Part shown: positions 39,867-47,946 of the stretch, piece after piece
Numbering within the stretch: position 1 is the first letter of the stretch
How the letters are laid out: every line of letters starts with the position of its first letter
Origin: Gemmatimonadetes bacterium T265
Lineage (GTDB): Bacteria; Gemmatimonadota; Gemmatimonadetes; Gemmatimonadales; Gemmatimonadaceae
Direction of reading: 5' to 3'
Length of the DNA: 64,000 bases
NCBI GenBank assembly: GCA_019973575.1
Contig: BPUI01000001.1
Coordinates: forward strand, 1,116,001 to 1,180,000
Position numbers and translations under genes: made by a program
The notes under the pieces: model-generated
What the model saw: only the letters and a program-made list of their open reading frames with translations
Told to the model about the DNA's origin: nothing
Databases searched by the model: none

Positions 39867-40574
39867 TCACGCCACCGCCGGCACCGACGGGTCGCGCCCG
39901 GCGGTGCCGCGGGGCGGCCGCGTCACGAGCAGGAGCGCGACCGGGAGGCCGACGCCGAGCAGCCGGGCGAAGACCGACATGAACGGCATGAAGAGCTGGA
40001 GGCCCACGACGAGCATGAGGCACGCGAGCGCGGCGCCGCGCGACAACCGCGTCGCGCCCGGCCCGCCCCGGAAGAGCGCGACGCCCGCCGCCAGAAGCAG
40101 GAGCCCCATGAGCGTGGACAGCGCCATCGCGAGCGCCCAGCCCGCCGTCGGGCCGCCGTACCCGGCCCACACCTCGGCGCCCGTGTTCACCACCTCGTAC
40201 GCGCCGCCTAACACCGCCAGCGCCGCCGCCGTCCGCCTCGCCCGCATGGTGCCCTCCCGAGTTGTGTGTGCGGACCGCGCGTCGACGGCCCGTCCTGCCA
40301 CACGCGCCGCCGGGCGCGCCGCGTGGAGTGCGGCCCACCGCAGCGCCGGCGCGCTGCGGACCACGTCCCACAGCACGGCGGCCCAGAAGCCGGCGTGCGC
40401 GCCGCCGGGGGCCGTCGCGCGTTGCCGGTCGCGCCACTGGTCGCGGAACAGCTGCTCCACCTCGCGCCCGTACGCCGCCCGGAACGCCGCCGGGTACGCG
40501 CGCAGCAGCAGCCGGTAGGTCCGCACGACCACCCCGGTCGCGGCGCCGTCGGCCGGGGAGCCGGGCCCGCTCAT
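39867..40574 (-). CDS. PadR-linked membrane protein with permease-type N-terminal motif
   Basis: 235 residues from ATG 40574, overlapping the PadR stop as ATGA. The cytoplasmic N-terminus has RTYRLLLRAYPAAFRAAYGREVEQLFRDQWRD. This is the YPxxFRxxYG-E-F motif found at the start of PadR-associated permeases and ADOP-type ABC permeases of Acidobacteriota and Gemmatimonadota. The second half has four membrane helices (AALAVLGGAYEVVNTG, LAMALSTLMGLLLLAAGVAL, ALACLMLVVGLQLFMPFM, LLGVGLPVALLLV). The large MacB-like periplasmic domains are absent, so it is not a full permease. It is co-regulated with PadR; a role in drug or envelope stress is a guess. GTTAGGC gives one TTA codon. Confidence 0.75.
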   Translation of the reverse strand: MSGPGSPADGAATGVVVRTYRLLLRAYPAAFRAAYGREVEQLFRDQWRDRQRATAPGGAHAGFWAAVLWDVVRSAPALRWAALHAARPAARVAGRAVDARSAHTTREGTMRARRTAAALAVLGGAYEVVNTGAEVWAGYGGPTAGWALAMALSTLMGLLLLAAGVALFRGGPGATRLSRGAALACLMLVVGLQLFMPFMSVFARLLGVGLPVALLLVTRPPRGTAGRDPSVPAVA

Positions 40575-40957
40575 GCCGGCTCCGGCCCAAGCAGGCGCGT
40601 CCGCCGCGCCACCTGCACGAGCCTGTCGAGCCGCTGCGCCTCGGCGCGCGCCACCGCGCGGCCGAACGGCGTCAAGCGGTAGTAGCGCCGCCGCTCGTCG
40701 CCGAGGGCCGCGTCGGCCCGCTCGCCGGCCTCGGCGACCAGCCCGCTTTCGAGCAGGCGCTTGAGCGCGCCGTACAGGGTGCCGGCCCCGAGCCGCACGG
40801 CGCCCCCGGTGCGCTCGGATACCTCTCGCATAACCGCGTAGCCGTGCCGCTCGCCGTCGGCGAGCGCGAGCAGGATGTGGAACGTGGCCGCCGGTAGCGG
40901 GAGGTGGTTCTCCGGCCGGAGCTCTGGCGCGGTGTGGGCGTTTGGAGGGCTGGCCAT
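40571..40957 (-). CDS. PadR-family transcriptional regulator
   Basis: 128 residues from ATG 40957; an ATG at 40982 would add eight residues and overlap the operator. The winged helix is clear: PAATFHILLALADGERHGYAVMREVSERTGG, then LGAGTLYGALKRLLESGLVAEAGE and RRYYRLTPFGRAVARAEAQRLDRLV. PadR proteins are dimeric repressors released by small molecules or phosphorylation-independent signals. The two overlapping perfect palindromes just upstream (40981-41015) are its probable autoregulatory operator. It is coupled to the membrane protein gene by ATGA. Confidence 0.92.
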   Translation of the reverse strand: MASPPNAHTAPELRPENHLPLPAATFHILLALADGERHGYAVMREVSERTGGAVRLGAGTLYGALKRLLESGLVAEAGERADAALGDERRRYYRLTPFGRAVARAEAQRLDRLVQVARRTRLLGPEPA

Positions 40958-40980
40958 CCGCAGGCTTCTCGTCACAGGCA

Positions 40981-41015
40981 TATACCGACACACGGTATAT
41001 CGACTGGCGATATAC
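40981..41015. promoter_or_regulatory. double overlapping palindromic operator upstream of padR
   Basis: TATACCG-N5-CGGTATA (40981-40999) and GTATATCG-N5-CGATATAC (40995-41015) are perfect inverted repeats whose centres are 15 bases apart and which share five bases. They are the AT-richest bases nearby and sit 24-58 bases upstream of the PadR ATG, covering the likely promoter. Confidence 0.7.
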
Positions 41016-41173
41016 TCGCTCGAGTGTATGGCCCGCGTGCGCCGCGTCACGCGGTGTGGATCGGGGCGGTTCCAGACCGCCGCCTGCGGGTCGCGACTGC
41101 AGCGGTTCACCGGCGTGAGGCGCGCAGCGTCCGCCGTGGCCGAACCGGTGCGCGACAGGGTAGACTAACGTCC

Positions 41174-41752
41174 GTGACCCGCGAGTCCAGGCATCAGGTC
41201 AGTCCCGTCGCGTGCCCCCGGGCCGATCCTTACCGCGTCCGTCCGGCGCGCCCGGAGGACGCGGCGGAGGTCGGGGCGATCTACGCCCCGCTCGTCGAGC
41301 ACACGGCCGTCTCGTTCGAGGAGGTCCCGCCGTCGGTCGACGAGGTGCGCGCGCGCATCGCGGCCACGCTGGCGACCCACCCGTACTTCGTCGCGGAGGA
41401 CGCGCGCGGCGTAGTGGGGTACGCCTACGGCGGCCCGCACCGCGCGCGCGCCGCCTACCGCTGGTCGGCCGACGTGAGCGTCTACGTAGCGGACCGGGCG
41501 CGCCGCCGCGGCGTCGGGCGCGCGCTGTACGCGGCGCTGCTGCCGGCGCTGGCCGCGCGCGGCGTCCACGCCGCCTTCGCCGGCATCGCACTGCCGAACT
41601 CGGGGAGCGTCGGGCTGCACGAGGCGCTCGGCTTCACGCCGGTCGGCGTCTACCGCGAGGTCGGCTTCAAGTTCGGCCGCTGGCACGACGTCGGTTGGTG
41701 GCAGCGGCTGCTGGACGCGGTGCCGGTGCCGAGACGGGACCCGCCCTCCTGA
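41174..41752 (+). CDS. GNAT acetyltransferase, phosphinothricin/methionine-sulfone type
   Basis: 192 residues from GTG 41174. RVRPARPEDAAEVGAIYAPLVEHTAVSFEEVPPSVDEV is the start typical of phosphinothricin N-acetyltransferase-like proteins. VVGYAYGGPHRARAAYRWSADVSVYVADRARRRGVGRALY contains the RRRGVG acetyl-CoA loop. IALPNSGSVGLHEALGFTPVGVYREVGFKFGRWHDVGWW is the conserved tail. Such enzymes acetylate amino groups of amino-acid analogues such as methionine sulfoximine or sulfone. The gene reads away from padR, across the palindromic operator, so it could also respond to PadR. Confidence 0.9.
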   Translation: MTRESRHQVSPVACPRADPYRVRPARPEDAAEVGAIYAPLVEHTAVSFEEVPPSVDEVRARIAATLATHPYFVAEDARGVVGYAYGGPHRARAAYRWSADVSVYVADRARRRGVGRALYAALLPALAARGVHAAFAGIALPNSGSVGLHEALGFTPVGVYREVGFKFGRWHDVGWWQRLLDAVPVPRRDPPS

Positions 41753-41803
41753 GGCGAGCAGGCCGGGCGGGGCGTCTTCGCGGGCCTGGCGGCGGACGCC
41801 GGG

Positions 41804-41923
41804 TCAGTCGGCGAACGGGCCGCCGGCCACGTCGAGCTCGAGGCGGCTCTCGACGACGAGGAAGAGCTCGTCCGACATCGGGGGATGGTGCCAGCGGTAC
41901 TCGCCGCGGAACACGGCGAGGTG
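41804..41923 (-). pseudogene. cupin-domain fragment
   Basis: About 38 codons ending at TGA 41804: HLAVFRGEYRWHHPPMSDELFLVV, then ESRLELDVAGGPFAD. WHHxxxSDELFLVVExRLELDV is the metal-binding beta strand pair of small cupins (His, His, Glu). The rest of the barrel on both sides is absent and there is no start. It joins, out of frame, a fragment of a different gene on its 5' side. Confidence 0.6.
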
Positions 41924-41927
41924 CAGA

Positions 41928-42060
41928 CAGCTCGCGGGCCACGCGGATCGCGCGCAGCGCGCCGTCCAGACTCCGGTACGGACTGGGCGGCACACACCAG
42001 ATTGCGTCGTAGGCGGCGAGATCGGCGTCCGCGCGGATCGCGTCCGTCGAAGCGTGGGTT
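41928..42060 (-). pseudogene. glutamine-amidotransferase-like (CTP-synthase-type) fragment
   Basis: About 42 codons reading STDAIRADADLAAYDAIWCV, followed by PPSPYRSLDGALRAIRVAREL. This resembles the stretch 'YDGIWxVPGSPYR...AIRxARE' just before the catalytic GTCGGFQ of CTP-synthase-like amidotransferases. The catalytic Cys region never appears; the reading frame instead runs into the cupin fragment in another frame. It is a decayed remnant. Confidence 0.5.
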
Positions 42061-42154
42061 GTTGGCGTCTCGCCGAGCGTTTCTGAGCAGCGGCCACCGC
42101 GCCGGTCCGTTGCGGCGCGCGACCTTCGCCGGACCGGGTGGTTTCGTACGGCCG

Positions 42155-43129
42155 TTAGCTGTCCGTGTCGGCGCCCGCGGCGGCCGCCGCGCGGTAGCGC
42201 CGCGGCGGCACCCCGGTCGCCCGCGTGAACGCGTGACTGAACGCGCTTTCGGACGTGTAGCCGAGCGCGCGGGCCACCTCGCCGACCGGCCGCGCCCCCT
42301 CGCGCAGTTCGCGTTCGGCGAGGCGCATCCGCCACCGGGCGAGGTACGTGAGCGGCGCGACGCCTACGGCCGCGCGGAAGCGGACCGCGAAGCTGGTGCG
42401 CGACATGTTGGCCGCGCGCGCCAGCTCGCCGAGCCGCCAGGCGCGGCCGGGGTTCGCGTGTAGGAGGCGCAGCGCGGGCGCGAGGCGCTCGTCCCGGAGC
42501 GCGCCGGCCCACCCGGGCGGGAGCGGCGCGCCGGAGGCGAGGTGGGCGCGCAGGAGCTGCACGAAGACGAGCTGCGCGAGCTGCGCCGACGCGAGGACAG
42601 CCCCCGGCCGCTCGGTGCTCACCTCCTCTGCGAGGTGTTCCAGGAGCCAGCGCAGGGCCGCGGCCTCGGGCGACCGGCCGTCGACGCGCACCACCGGGGG
42701 GAGCACGTCGGTGAGCAGCGGCCCGCGCGCGGGGTTGAGGGCGACGTGCGCGCCGACCGCGAGGAATCCGTCGCCGGTGCCGACCCGGGCGACGTGGTCG
42801 GGCGCCCCCGCGAACACGCGGGCCCCGTCGTCCGGGCGCGCGCGCAGGGTCTGCAGGTCGCCCGCGAGCCCGAACGGCCGGTCGGCGGGGAGCAGGACCG
42901 CGTCGCCGGCCTCCAGGCGCGCGGGCGCGCCGGGGCGGGGCGCGCCGGGGCCGGGCACTCGCTCGCCGTCGATGCCCAGCCAGCACGCGCCGCGCACGAC
43001 CGCGAGGACCTTGAGGCGGCGGGGCGGCGGGAAGCGCAACGCCCACGCGCCGCCGGCGATCAGCGTGCCCGACGCCGCCGCGCGGGCGTTGGTCAGCAGG
43101 AGGACGTCGGTGAGCGGGTCGGCCGGCAC
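42155..43129 (-). CDS. AraC-family transcriptional regulator with cupin_6 domain
   Basis: 324 residues from GTG 43129; a TTG six codons upstream is possible. The N-terminal ~200 residues are a cupin_6 sensor (DPLTDVLLLTNARAAASGTL, LKVLAVVRGACWLGIDGE, GDAVLLPADRPFGLAGD). The C-terminal ~100 residues hold two helix-turn-helix units: WRLGELARAANMSRTSFAVRFRAAVGVAPLTYLARWRM and PVGEVARALGYTSESAFSHAFTRATGVPPRRYR. It is divergent from an SDR gene, the classical target of this subfamily. A dyad over its own start region (43129-43165) may be its site. Confidence 0.92.
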   Translation of the reverse strand: MPADPLTDVLLLTNARAAASGTLIAGGAWALRFPPPRRLKVLAVVRGACWLGIDGERVPGPGAPRPGAPARLEAGDAVLLPADRPFGLAGDLQTLRARPDDGARVFAGAPDHVARVGTGDGFLAVGAHVALNPARGPLLTDVLPPVVRVDGRSPEAAALRWLLEHLAEEVSTERPGAVLASAQLAQLVFVQLLRAHLASGAPLPPGWAGALRDERLAPALRLLHANPGRAWRLGELARAANMSRTSFAVRFRAAVGVAPLTYLARWRMRLAERELREGARPVGEVARALGYTSESAFSHAFTRATGVPPRRYRAAAAAGADTDS

Positions 43130-43165
43130 TTCCGAACGCCCGCGCAAAAAGTGTGAACGCGGAAG
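43129..43165. promoter_or_regulatory. possible AraC-type operator
   Basis: CTTCCG (43129-43134) and CGGAAG (43160-43165) form a dyad, and GAACGC is directly repeated inside it. It lies in the divergent AraC/SDR region and overlaps the AraC start. Confidence 0.3.
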
Positions 43166-43267
43166 GGTTTGGCATCCCGGCGCCGCCGCGCATACTGGGG
43201 CAGTACGCCGCGCGCCGCCGCAGGGTCGCGGCGGTGCCTAACACACCATCACGTCGCCGGAGGGAGC

Positions 43268-44017
43268 GTGGCCGCGGGAACGTCCGGGATTACAGGGAAG
43301 GTGGTCGCCGTCACCGGCGCGAGCAGTGGGATTGGCGCGGCGACGGCGCGCCTGCTCGCCGAGCGCGGGGCGACGGTCGTGCTCGGCGCGACCGGCGCGG
43401 CGCGGCTCGAGGCGGTCGCGCGCGAGATCGCGGCGCACGGCCACGCCGTCGCGCACCGGGCGACCGACGTGCGGCGGCGCACGGACCTCGCCGCGCTCGT
43501 GGCGCTCGCCACCGAGCGCTTCGGCCGGCTCGACGTGCTGGTCGCGAGCGCCGGCGTCGCGCCCACCGGGCCGCTCGACGCGCTCGCGGTCGACGACTGG
43601 GACGCGATGATCGACGTGAACCTGCGCGGGGTGCTGTACGGGATCGCGGCCGCCCTCCCGGTGTTCCGCCACCAGCAGTCGGGACACTTCGTCACGATCG
43701 TGTCGACCGCCGGGCTCCGCGTCGTACCCGGCCAGGCCGTCTACGCCGGGACCAAGAACGCCGTGCGCACGATCCTGGAGGGACTGCGGCAGGAGTCGAA
43801 GGGCGAGTTCCGCGTGACCGGAGTCTCGCCCGGGTTCGTGCGGACCAACCTCGCCGACTCGATGCGCGACCCCGGCACGGCGGCGCAGGTCCGGGACCGG
43901 ATGGCCGCGATCGGCCTCCCGCCCGAGGCGGTCGCGCGGGCCGTCGCCTTCGCGATCGAGCAGCCCGCCGAGGTCGACGTCGGCGACGTCGTCGTCCGGC
44001 CCGCGGCCCAGGACTGA
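43268..44017 (+). CDS. short-chain dehydrogenase/reductase
   Basis: 249 residues from GTG 43268, directly after GGAGGGAGC. KVVAVTGASSGIGAATARLLAERGA is the TGxxxGIG cofactor loop, DVLVASAGVAPTGPL the NAG-equivalent, TIVSTAGLR the catalytic Ser and YAGTKNAVRTIL the catalytic Tyr-x3-Lys. QESKGEFRVTGVSPGFVRT completes the fold. It oxidises or reduces an alcohol/carbonyl with NAD(P)(H). It is controlled most likely by the divergent AraC regulator. The substrate is unknown. Confidence 0.92.
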   Translation: MAAGTSGITGKVVAVTGASSGIGAATARLLAERGATVVLGATGAARLEAVAREIAAHGHAVAHRATDVRRRTDLAALVALATERFGRLDVLVASAGVAPTGPLDALAVDDWDAMIDVNLRGVLYGIAAALPVFRHQQSGHFVTIVSTAGLRVVPGQAVYAGTKNAVRTILEGLRQESKGEFRVTGVSPGFVRTNLADSMRDPGTAAQVRDRMAAIGLPPEAVARAVAFAIEQPAEVDVGDVVVRPAAQD

Positions 44018-44057
44018 ACACCACCGGGTTCGGCGCACGACCCAGAGGAGGAATGGG

Positions 44058-44570
44058 ATGTTGGAACTGATGACCGGCCGGTTCGACCAGATCGCCTTCA
44101 TCACCACGGACGTCGACGAGACGACGGCGCTGTTCCGGGATCGGTACGGCGTTCCCCGCTTTCAAGTCGGCGAGCAACAGATGCAGGCGTCGGAACGGGG
44201 CGCGCCCGTCCCACTGTCGCTCAAAGTCGCACAGGTCATGCTCGACGGGGCCGAACTCGAGATCATCGAGGATACCGGGAGCGGCACGGACTTCTTCCGC
44301 CGGGGGTTGCCGGACGACGGCCGCTTCGCCCACCGCCTGCACCACGTGCAGTTCCAGATTGTTGGGGCTCGCGAGCTGTGGGACCGCCACCTGGCGGCGC
44401 TCGTGGCATCGCACCCGCCGCGGCTGTCCGGCGGCACGGGCGAGGACCTCCGCTTCGCGTTCACCGACGAAACGGGAGTGCTCGGCATCAACTTCGAGTA
44501 CGTTTGGTTTAGTCCTGCGCAGAAGAAGAAAATGGAGTCCGTTCCCGGCGTCCGGTCCGCGAGGGGCTGA
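44058..44570 (+). CDS. VOC-superfamily (glyoxalase-like) protein
   Basis: 170 residues from ATG 44058, after a strong AGAGGAGGAA ribosome site. GRFDQIAFITTDVDETTALFRDRYGVPRF and HRLHHVQFQIVGARELWDRHLAAL are the two beta-alpha-beta-beta-beta modules of the vicinal-oxygen-chelate fold, each with the metal-binding position at the strand start (Gln/His). AELEIIEDTGSG and GINFEYVWFS supply Glu positions. It probably acts on a small hydrophobic substrate. It is 40 bases downstream of the SDR and likely co-transcribed. Confidence 0.85.
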   Translation: MLELMTGRFDQIAFITTDVDETTALFRDRYGVPRFQVGEQQMQASERGAPVPLSLKVAQVMLDGAELEIIEDTGSGTDFFRRGLPDDGRFAHRLHHVQFQIVGARELWDRHLAALVASHPPRLSGGTGEDLRFAFTDETGVLGINFEYVWFSPAQKKKMESVPGVRSARG

Positions 44571-44709
44571 GCCGGAACCCGCGCAAAAAGGTGATGCGCC
44601 CGTCGAACGCCCGGGCGGTGCGGGCGTACGTGGCGTCGTCGAACCGCCACCGTCTCTTCCCAGCTCCCGCCGCCTGGACGCGGGACGGCGGACGGTGGCA
44701 GTTTGGGGG

Positions 44710-45555
44710 GTGATCCGCAACGTTCGCCGCCCCGCCGTACAGGCCGTCGTCCTCGCTTGGACCACCCTGGCTGGTGCCACGCCGGCCGGCGCCGCCCGGG
44801 CCGGCGTCGCCGGAGCGGCACGCCCCGCCGTCCGCCCGGCCGCGCCGGTCCTGTTGGAGCGCGCGCGGCAACTGGTCGTCGTGACCACGGCCGGGTGGGA
44901 CACCACGGCGGGCGTGCTCCGCCGCTACACGCGCGCCGACGCCGCCGGACGCTGGCGCGCGGTCGGTGCGCCCGTGCCGGTCGTCGTCGGGCGCGCGGGG
45001 CTGGCATGGGACGCCGGGGCGGTCGCCGTCGCCGCGACGGCCGCACCACCCGCGGGGGCGTCGGCGGCGGCGGCATCGGGTCCGCGCAAGCGCGAGGGGG
45101 ACGGGCGGTCGCCGGCCGGCGTGTTCCCGCTCGACACGGCGTTCGGCTTCGCGGGCCGCTCGGCGCTGGGGGCGCGGCTTCCGTACGTCGCCCTCGGCCC
45201 GCAGAGCGAGTGCGTGGACGACAGCGCGTCGGCGTACTACAACACGGTCGTGGACCGCGCGGCGGTGCCGCGCGTCGACTGGACGAGCGCCGAGCGGATG
45301 CGCGCGGTCGCGGGCTACCGCGTCGGCGTCATCGTGGGGTACAACGCATGGCCGGTTCGGCGCGCGGCGGGCTCGTGCATCTTTCTCCACGTGTGGGACG
45401 GTCCCGCGAGCGCGACGGCCGGGTGTACGGCGATGGACGAGGCCGCGCTCACGGACGTCGTGCGGTGGCTCGACCCGGCGCGGCGCCCCGTGCTCGTCCA
45501 GGTGCCGGCCGCGGTGTACGCCGGCGTGCGCCGGCGCTGGCGCCTGCCGGCGTAA
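44710..45555 (+). CDS. exported L,D-transpeptidase-family protein (catalytic Cys present)
   Basis: 281 residues from GTG 44710; a GTG five codons upstream is possible. A signal sequence (RNVRRPAVQAVVLAWTTLAGA) precedes an alanine-rich region. The YkuD-like domain has KREGDGRSPAGVFPLDTAFGFAG, GPQSECVDDSASAYYNTVVDR, VIVGYNAWPVRRAAGSCIFLHVWDG and SATAGCTAMDEAALTDVV. The His in FLHVW and the Cys in AGCTAM are the catalytic pair, so this copy should be active, unlike the one at 39152. It forms or remodels peptidoglycan cross-links, or attaches proteins to it. Confidence 0.85.
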   Translation: MIRNVRRPAVQAVVLAWTTLAGATPAGAARAGVAGAARPAVRPAAPVLLERARQLVVVTTAGWDTTAGVLRRYTRADAAGRWRAVGAPVPVVVGRAGLAWDAGAVAVAATAAPPAGASAAAASGPRKREGDGRSPAGVFPLDTAFGFAGRSALGARLPYVALGPQSECVDDSASAYYNTVVDRAAVPRVDWTSAERMRAVAGYRVGVIVGYNAWPVRRAAGSCIFLHVWDGPASATAGCTAMDEAALTDVVRWLDPARRPVLVQVPAAVYAGVRRRWRLPA

Positions 45556-45574
45556 GGCGCCGCGGGCGGGCGCG

Positions 45575-46606
45575 TTAGGCGAGCAGCTCGCGCACGCGCG
45601 GGACCACCCGCGTCCCGTAGAGTTCGATGCTCCGCATCAGCCTGTCGTGCGCGAGCGGGCCCGCGCTGTACTTGAGGTCGAAGCGCGCGACGCCGAGCGC
45701 GCGCGCGGTCGCGGCGATCTTGCGGGCGACCGTCTCGGGCGCGCCCACGTAGAGCGACCCGCGCGCGACCTCCTGGTCGAACGCGGCGCGGGCCATCGGC
45801 GCCCACCCGCGCTCCGCGCCGATGCGGGCGTGCATGCGCTGGTAGTCGGGCCAGAACTCCTCCGCGGCCCGCGCGTCGGTGTCGGCCACGTAGCCGGGCG
45901 AGTGCACGCCGACCGGGAGCGCGGGCCGGCTGCCCTGCGCGAGCGCGCGGTGGTAGAGGTCGACGTAGGGCCTGAAGCGCGTTGGGTCGCCGCCGATGAT
46001 CGCGAGCATCATCGGCAGGCCGTAGTGCGCCGCGCGCACGACCGACTCCGGGCTCCCACCCACGCCGACCCACGTCTTCAGCGGCCCGGGGTCGACGGCC
46101 GGGAAGACCCGCTGGTCGGTGAGCGGCGCGCGCGTCTTTCCGCTCCACGTGACCGGCTCCTGCCGGAGCAGCGCGGCGAAGAGGTCGAGCTTCTCGTCGA
46201 AGAGCGTCTCGTAGTCGCGGAGCTCGTAGCCGAAGAGCGGGAACGACTCGGTGAACGACCCGCGGCCGAGGATGACCTCGGCGCGTCCGTTAGACACCGC
46301 GTCGAGCGTGGCGAAGCGCTGGAAGACGCGCACCGGGTCGTCGGAGCTGAGCACCGTCACGGCCGAGCCGAGCCGGATGCGCGAGGTGCGGCCGGCGATC
46401 GCGGCGAGGACGACCTCGGGCGCGGAGACGGCGAAGTCGGCGCGGTGGTGCTCGCCGACGCCGATGAAGTCGATGCCTAACGAGTCGGCGAGGACGGCCT
46501 CGTCGACGACGTCGCGGATCACCCGCGCGTCCGGGAGCGGCCGTCCGTCCGTGCCCGCGGTGACGTCGCCGAAGGTGTCGAGGCCGAGTTCGAGGGGCTG
46601 TGTCAT
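45575..46606 (-). CDS. LLM-class flavin-dependent oxidoreductase
   Basis: 343 residues from ATG 46606. LELGLDTFGDVTAG opens a luciferase-like TIM barrel. IDFIGVGEHHRADFAVSAPEVVLAAIAGRTSRIRLGSAVTVLSSDDPVRVFQRFATLD is the flavin/F420 region, and RAEVILGRGSFTESFPLFGY and VGVGGSPESVVRAA continue the pattern. The VGEHH and FPLFG strings put it in the subgroup near bacterial luciferase alkanal monooxygenases. The donor may be FMNH2 or F420. It converges with the transpeptidase gene; its stop is part of GTTAGGC (45574-45580). Confidence 0.92.
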   Translation of the reverse strand: MTQPLELGLDTFGDVTAGTDGRPLPDARVIRDVVDEAVLADSLGIDFIGVGEHHRADFAVSAPEVVLAAIAGRTSRIRLGSAVTVLSSDDPVRVFQRFATLDAVSNGRAEVILGRGSFTESFPLFGYELRDYETLFDEKLDLFAALLRQEPVTWSGKTRAPLTDQRVFPAVDPGPLKTWVGVGGSPESVVRAAHYGLPMMLAIIGGDPTRFRPYVDLYHRALAQGSRPALPVGVHSPGYVADTDARAAEEFWPDYQRMHARIGAERGWAPMARAAFDQEVARGSLYVGAPETVARKIAATARALGVARFDLKYSAGPLAHDRLMRSIELYGTRVVPRVRELLA

Positions 46607-46738
46607 GCCCGGGAATCAATCCACCCGCGGAACCCGGCGCGGCGTGGTGCGCCGGCGCGTCGCGATCGAGAAACCTTTGCGCCCGGCGCGTCCGCCGCGG
46701 GGGATCGCCCGCGCGTTTCGGGGGTTGGATTTTCCGTG

Positions 46739-47311
46739 ATGGTCTCGCGCGTCTCCGTCCGGTGGTCGCGCCGCGCGCGCGTGGCGGGCCTCGCGTTCGC
46801 CGCGGCGGCCGGCGCGGCTGCGCGCGCGCTGCCCGCCGGCGCCGCCGTGCGCGGCGCCGCGGTCCGGGTGCCGGCGCGCGGGTGCAACCCGGCGTGGTGC
46901 ACGGTGTCGCGGCCGACCCCGGCGGAGTTCGACGCGATCGTGGCCGAGGCGGACCGGCTGCTCGCCCGGTACGCCGACGACACCACCGCGCTCGGCCGGC
47001 ACTGTCACGCGCTCGGCGCGACGATGCGGGCCCGCGCGGGCGACGTGCGGATGATCCCGTACATGTGGCGGGTCGAGGACCCGGACGGGCACGTCGCCCC
47101 GGTCACCGGCGACGCGCACCCTGTGGAGGCGGTCGCGGGCACGGGACTGGTGCACATCGCGCGCGGGTACGACGCGCTCAACCCCGACCGCGGGCTGCCC
47201 GCGATCCTCCAGACCGCGCGGCACGAGTTCGCGCACCTCAACGGGCTGCGGCAGAGCGAGGGCGGGGTCGACGAGGCGGCGCAGCTCGCGGCCGCGTGCG
47301 GGCCGCCGTAG
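46739..47311 (+). CDS. exported zincin-like protein with HEFAH motif
   Basis: 190 residues from ATG 46739. A long arginine-initiated signal (RRARVAGLAFAAAAGAAARALPAGA) is followed by a CNPAWC pair and a domain unlike any named family to me. It contains ILQTARHEFAHLNGLRQSEGG near the C-terminus. HEFAH is the HExxH zinc-ligand/catalytic motif of metallopeptidases. A distal acidic third ligand could be the Glu/Asp in GGVDEAAQ. The usual length of zincins is larger, so it is a minimal enzyme or a relic. Its stop lies in a 14-bp tandem duplication. Confidence 0.6.
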   Translation: MVSRVSVRWSRRARVAGLAFAAAAGAAARALPAGAAVRGAAVRVPARGCNPAWCTVSRPTPAEFDAIVAEADRLLARYADDTTALGRHCHALGATMRARAGDVRMIPYMWRVEDPDGHVAPVTGDAHPVEAVAGTGLVHIARGYDALNPDRGLPAILQTARHEFAHLNGLRQSEGGVDEAAQLAAACGPP

Positions 47312-47325
47312 GCGGGCCGCCGTAG
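47298..47325. repeat. 14-bp tandem duplication spanning a stop codon
   Basis: GCGGGCCGCCGTAG occurs twice in direct succession (47298-47311 and 47312-47325). The first copy holds the TAG stop of the HEFAH protein, so the stop is duplicated too, in another phase. Confidence 0.7.
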
Positions 47326-47655
47326 GCTCGCCCGGCGGGGCGGCCCTCTGCGTGGCCGGACCCGCGGGACGACTGCAGCAGCGGGGACGACTCCACCGGC
47401 GTTGCTGCGGTCGCACATCGCATGTGGTGCGTCTCGGCGGCGGATCGCTGACGTCATCGACCGCGAACGGGATTTCCCAGCGCAATGGCGATCTCACATC
47501 TCGTCGGGGGCCGCTGACGAGCGACGCAGGTTCTGCAACGGAGTTTCGAGAGCCCCCCCTTCTCTACGGCGGAGCGCGAGCGGGTGACGTGACCGATCGT
47601 GGGGCGCCCGCGAGTCCGACCGGCGGCCCGCGGTTTCGGCGGTGCGTTGCCCGGT
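47326..47655. other. 330-base intergenic region
   Basis: Between convergent genes. Base composition is more mixed than in coding DNA (for example TTGCTGCGGTCGCACATCGCATG, in part, and AGTTTCGAGAG). I see no gene, promoter pair or strong hairpin that I can defend. Confidence 0.4.
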
Positions 47656-47946
47656 CTACCGCCCGGACCCTGTCACATTCCGCACGCGCCGTCCGCCGTC
47701 GTACTCGGTGAACGTCCCCTGGTGCTGGCCGGCGCCGATGCCACCGATGGCGACATAGTGCAGGAAGCGAGTGCGAATGACGCTGCTGTCGATCCGGCCG
47801 CTCAGGCGCAGGGTGTCGGCCACGAGCGTGTCACGCTCGTTGGCGGTACGGGTGGTCTCCACCGGGAGCGGCTGGTCGTCGACGGCGGCCAGGGTGTAGA
47901 CGCCCGGTGCCACGGTCACAGGATCGACCGCGGGCGGGGCGACCAC
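47656..47946 (-). CDS. hypothetical protein, probably 5'-truncated
   Basis: 96 residues from a GTG at 47946. PVTVAPGVYTLAAVDDQPLPVETT, then RDTLVADTLRLSGRIDSSVIRTRFLHYVAIGG is the beginning and middle of a small beta-rich domain of secreted proteins in Gemmatimonadota ('G.Y.L..V.G..LP'). Such proteins normally start with a signal peptide, which is missing in this frame. The sequence immediately upstream offers no signal in frame, so the gene may have lost its 5' end or be frameshifted. Its expression is doubtful. Confidence 0.45.
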   Translation of the reverse strand: MVAPPAVDPVTVAPGVYTLAAVDDQPLPVETTRTANERDTLVADTLRLSGRIDSSVIRTRFLHYVAIGGIGAGQHQGTFTEYDGGRRVRNVTGSGR

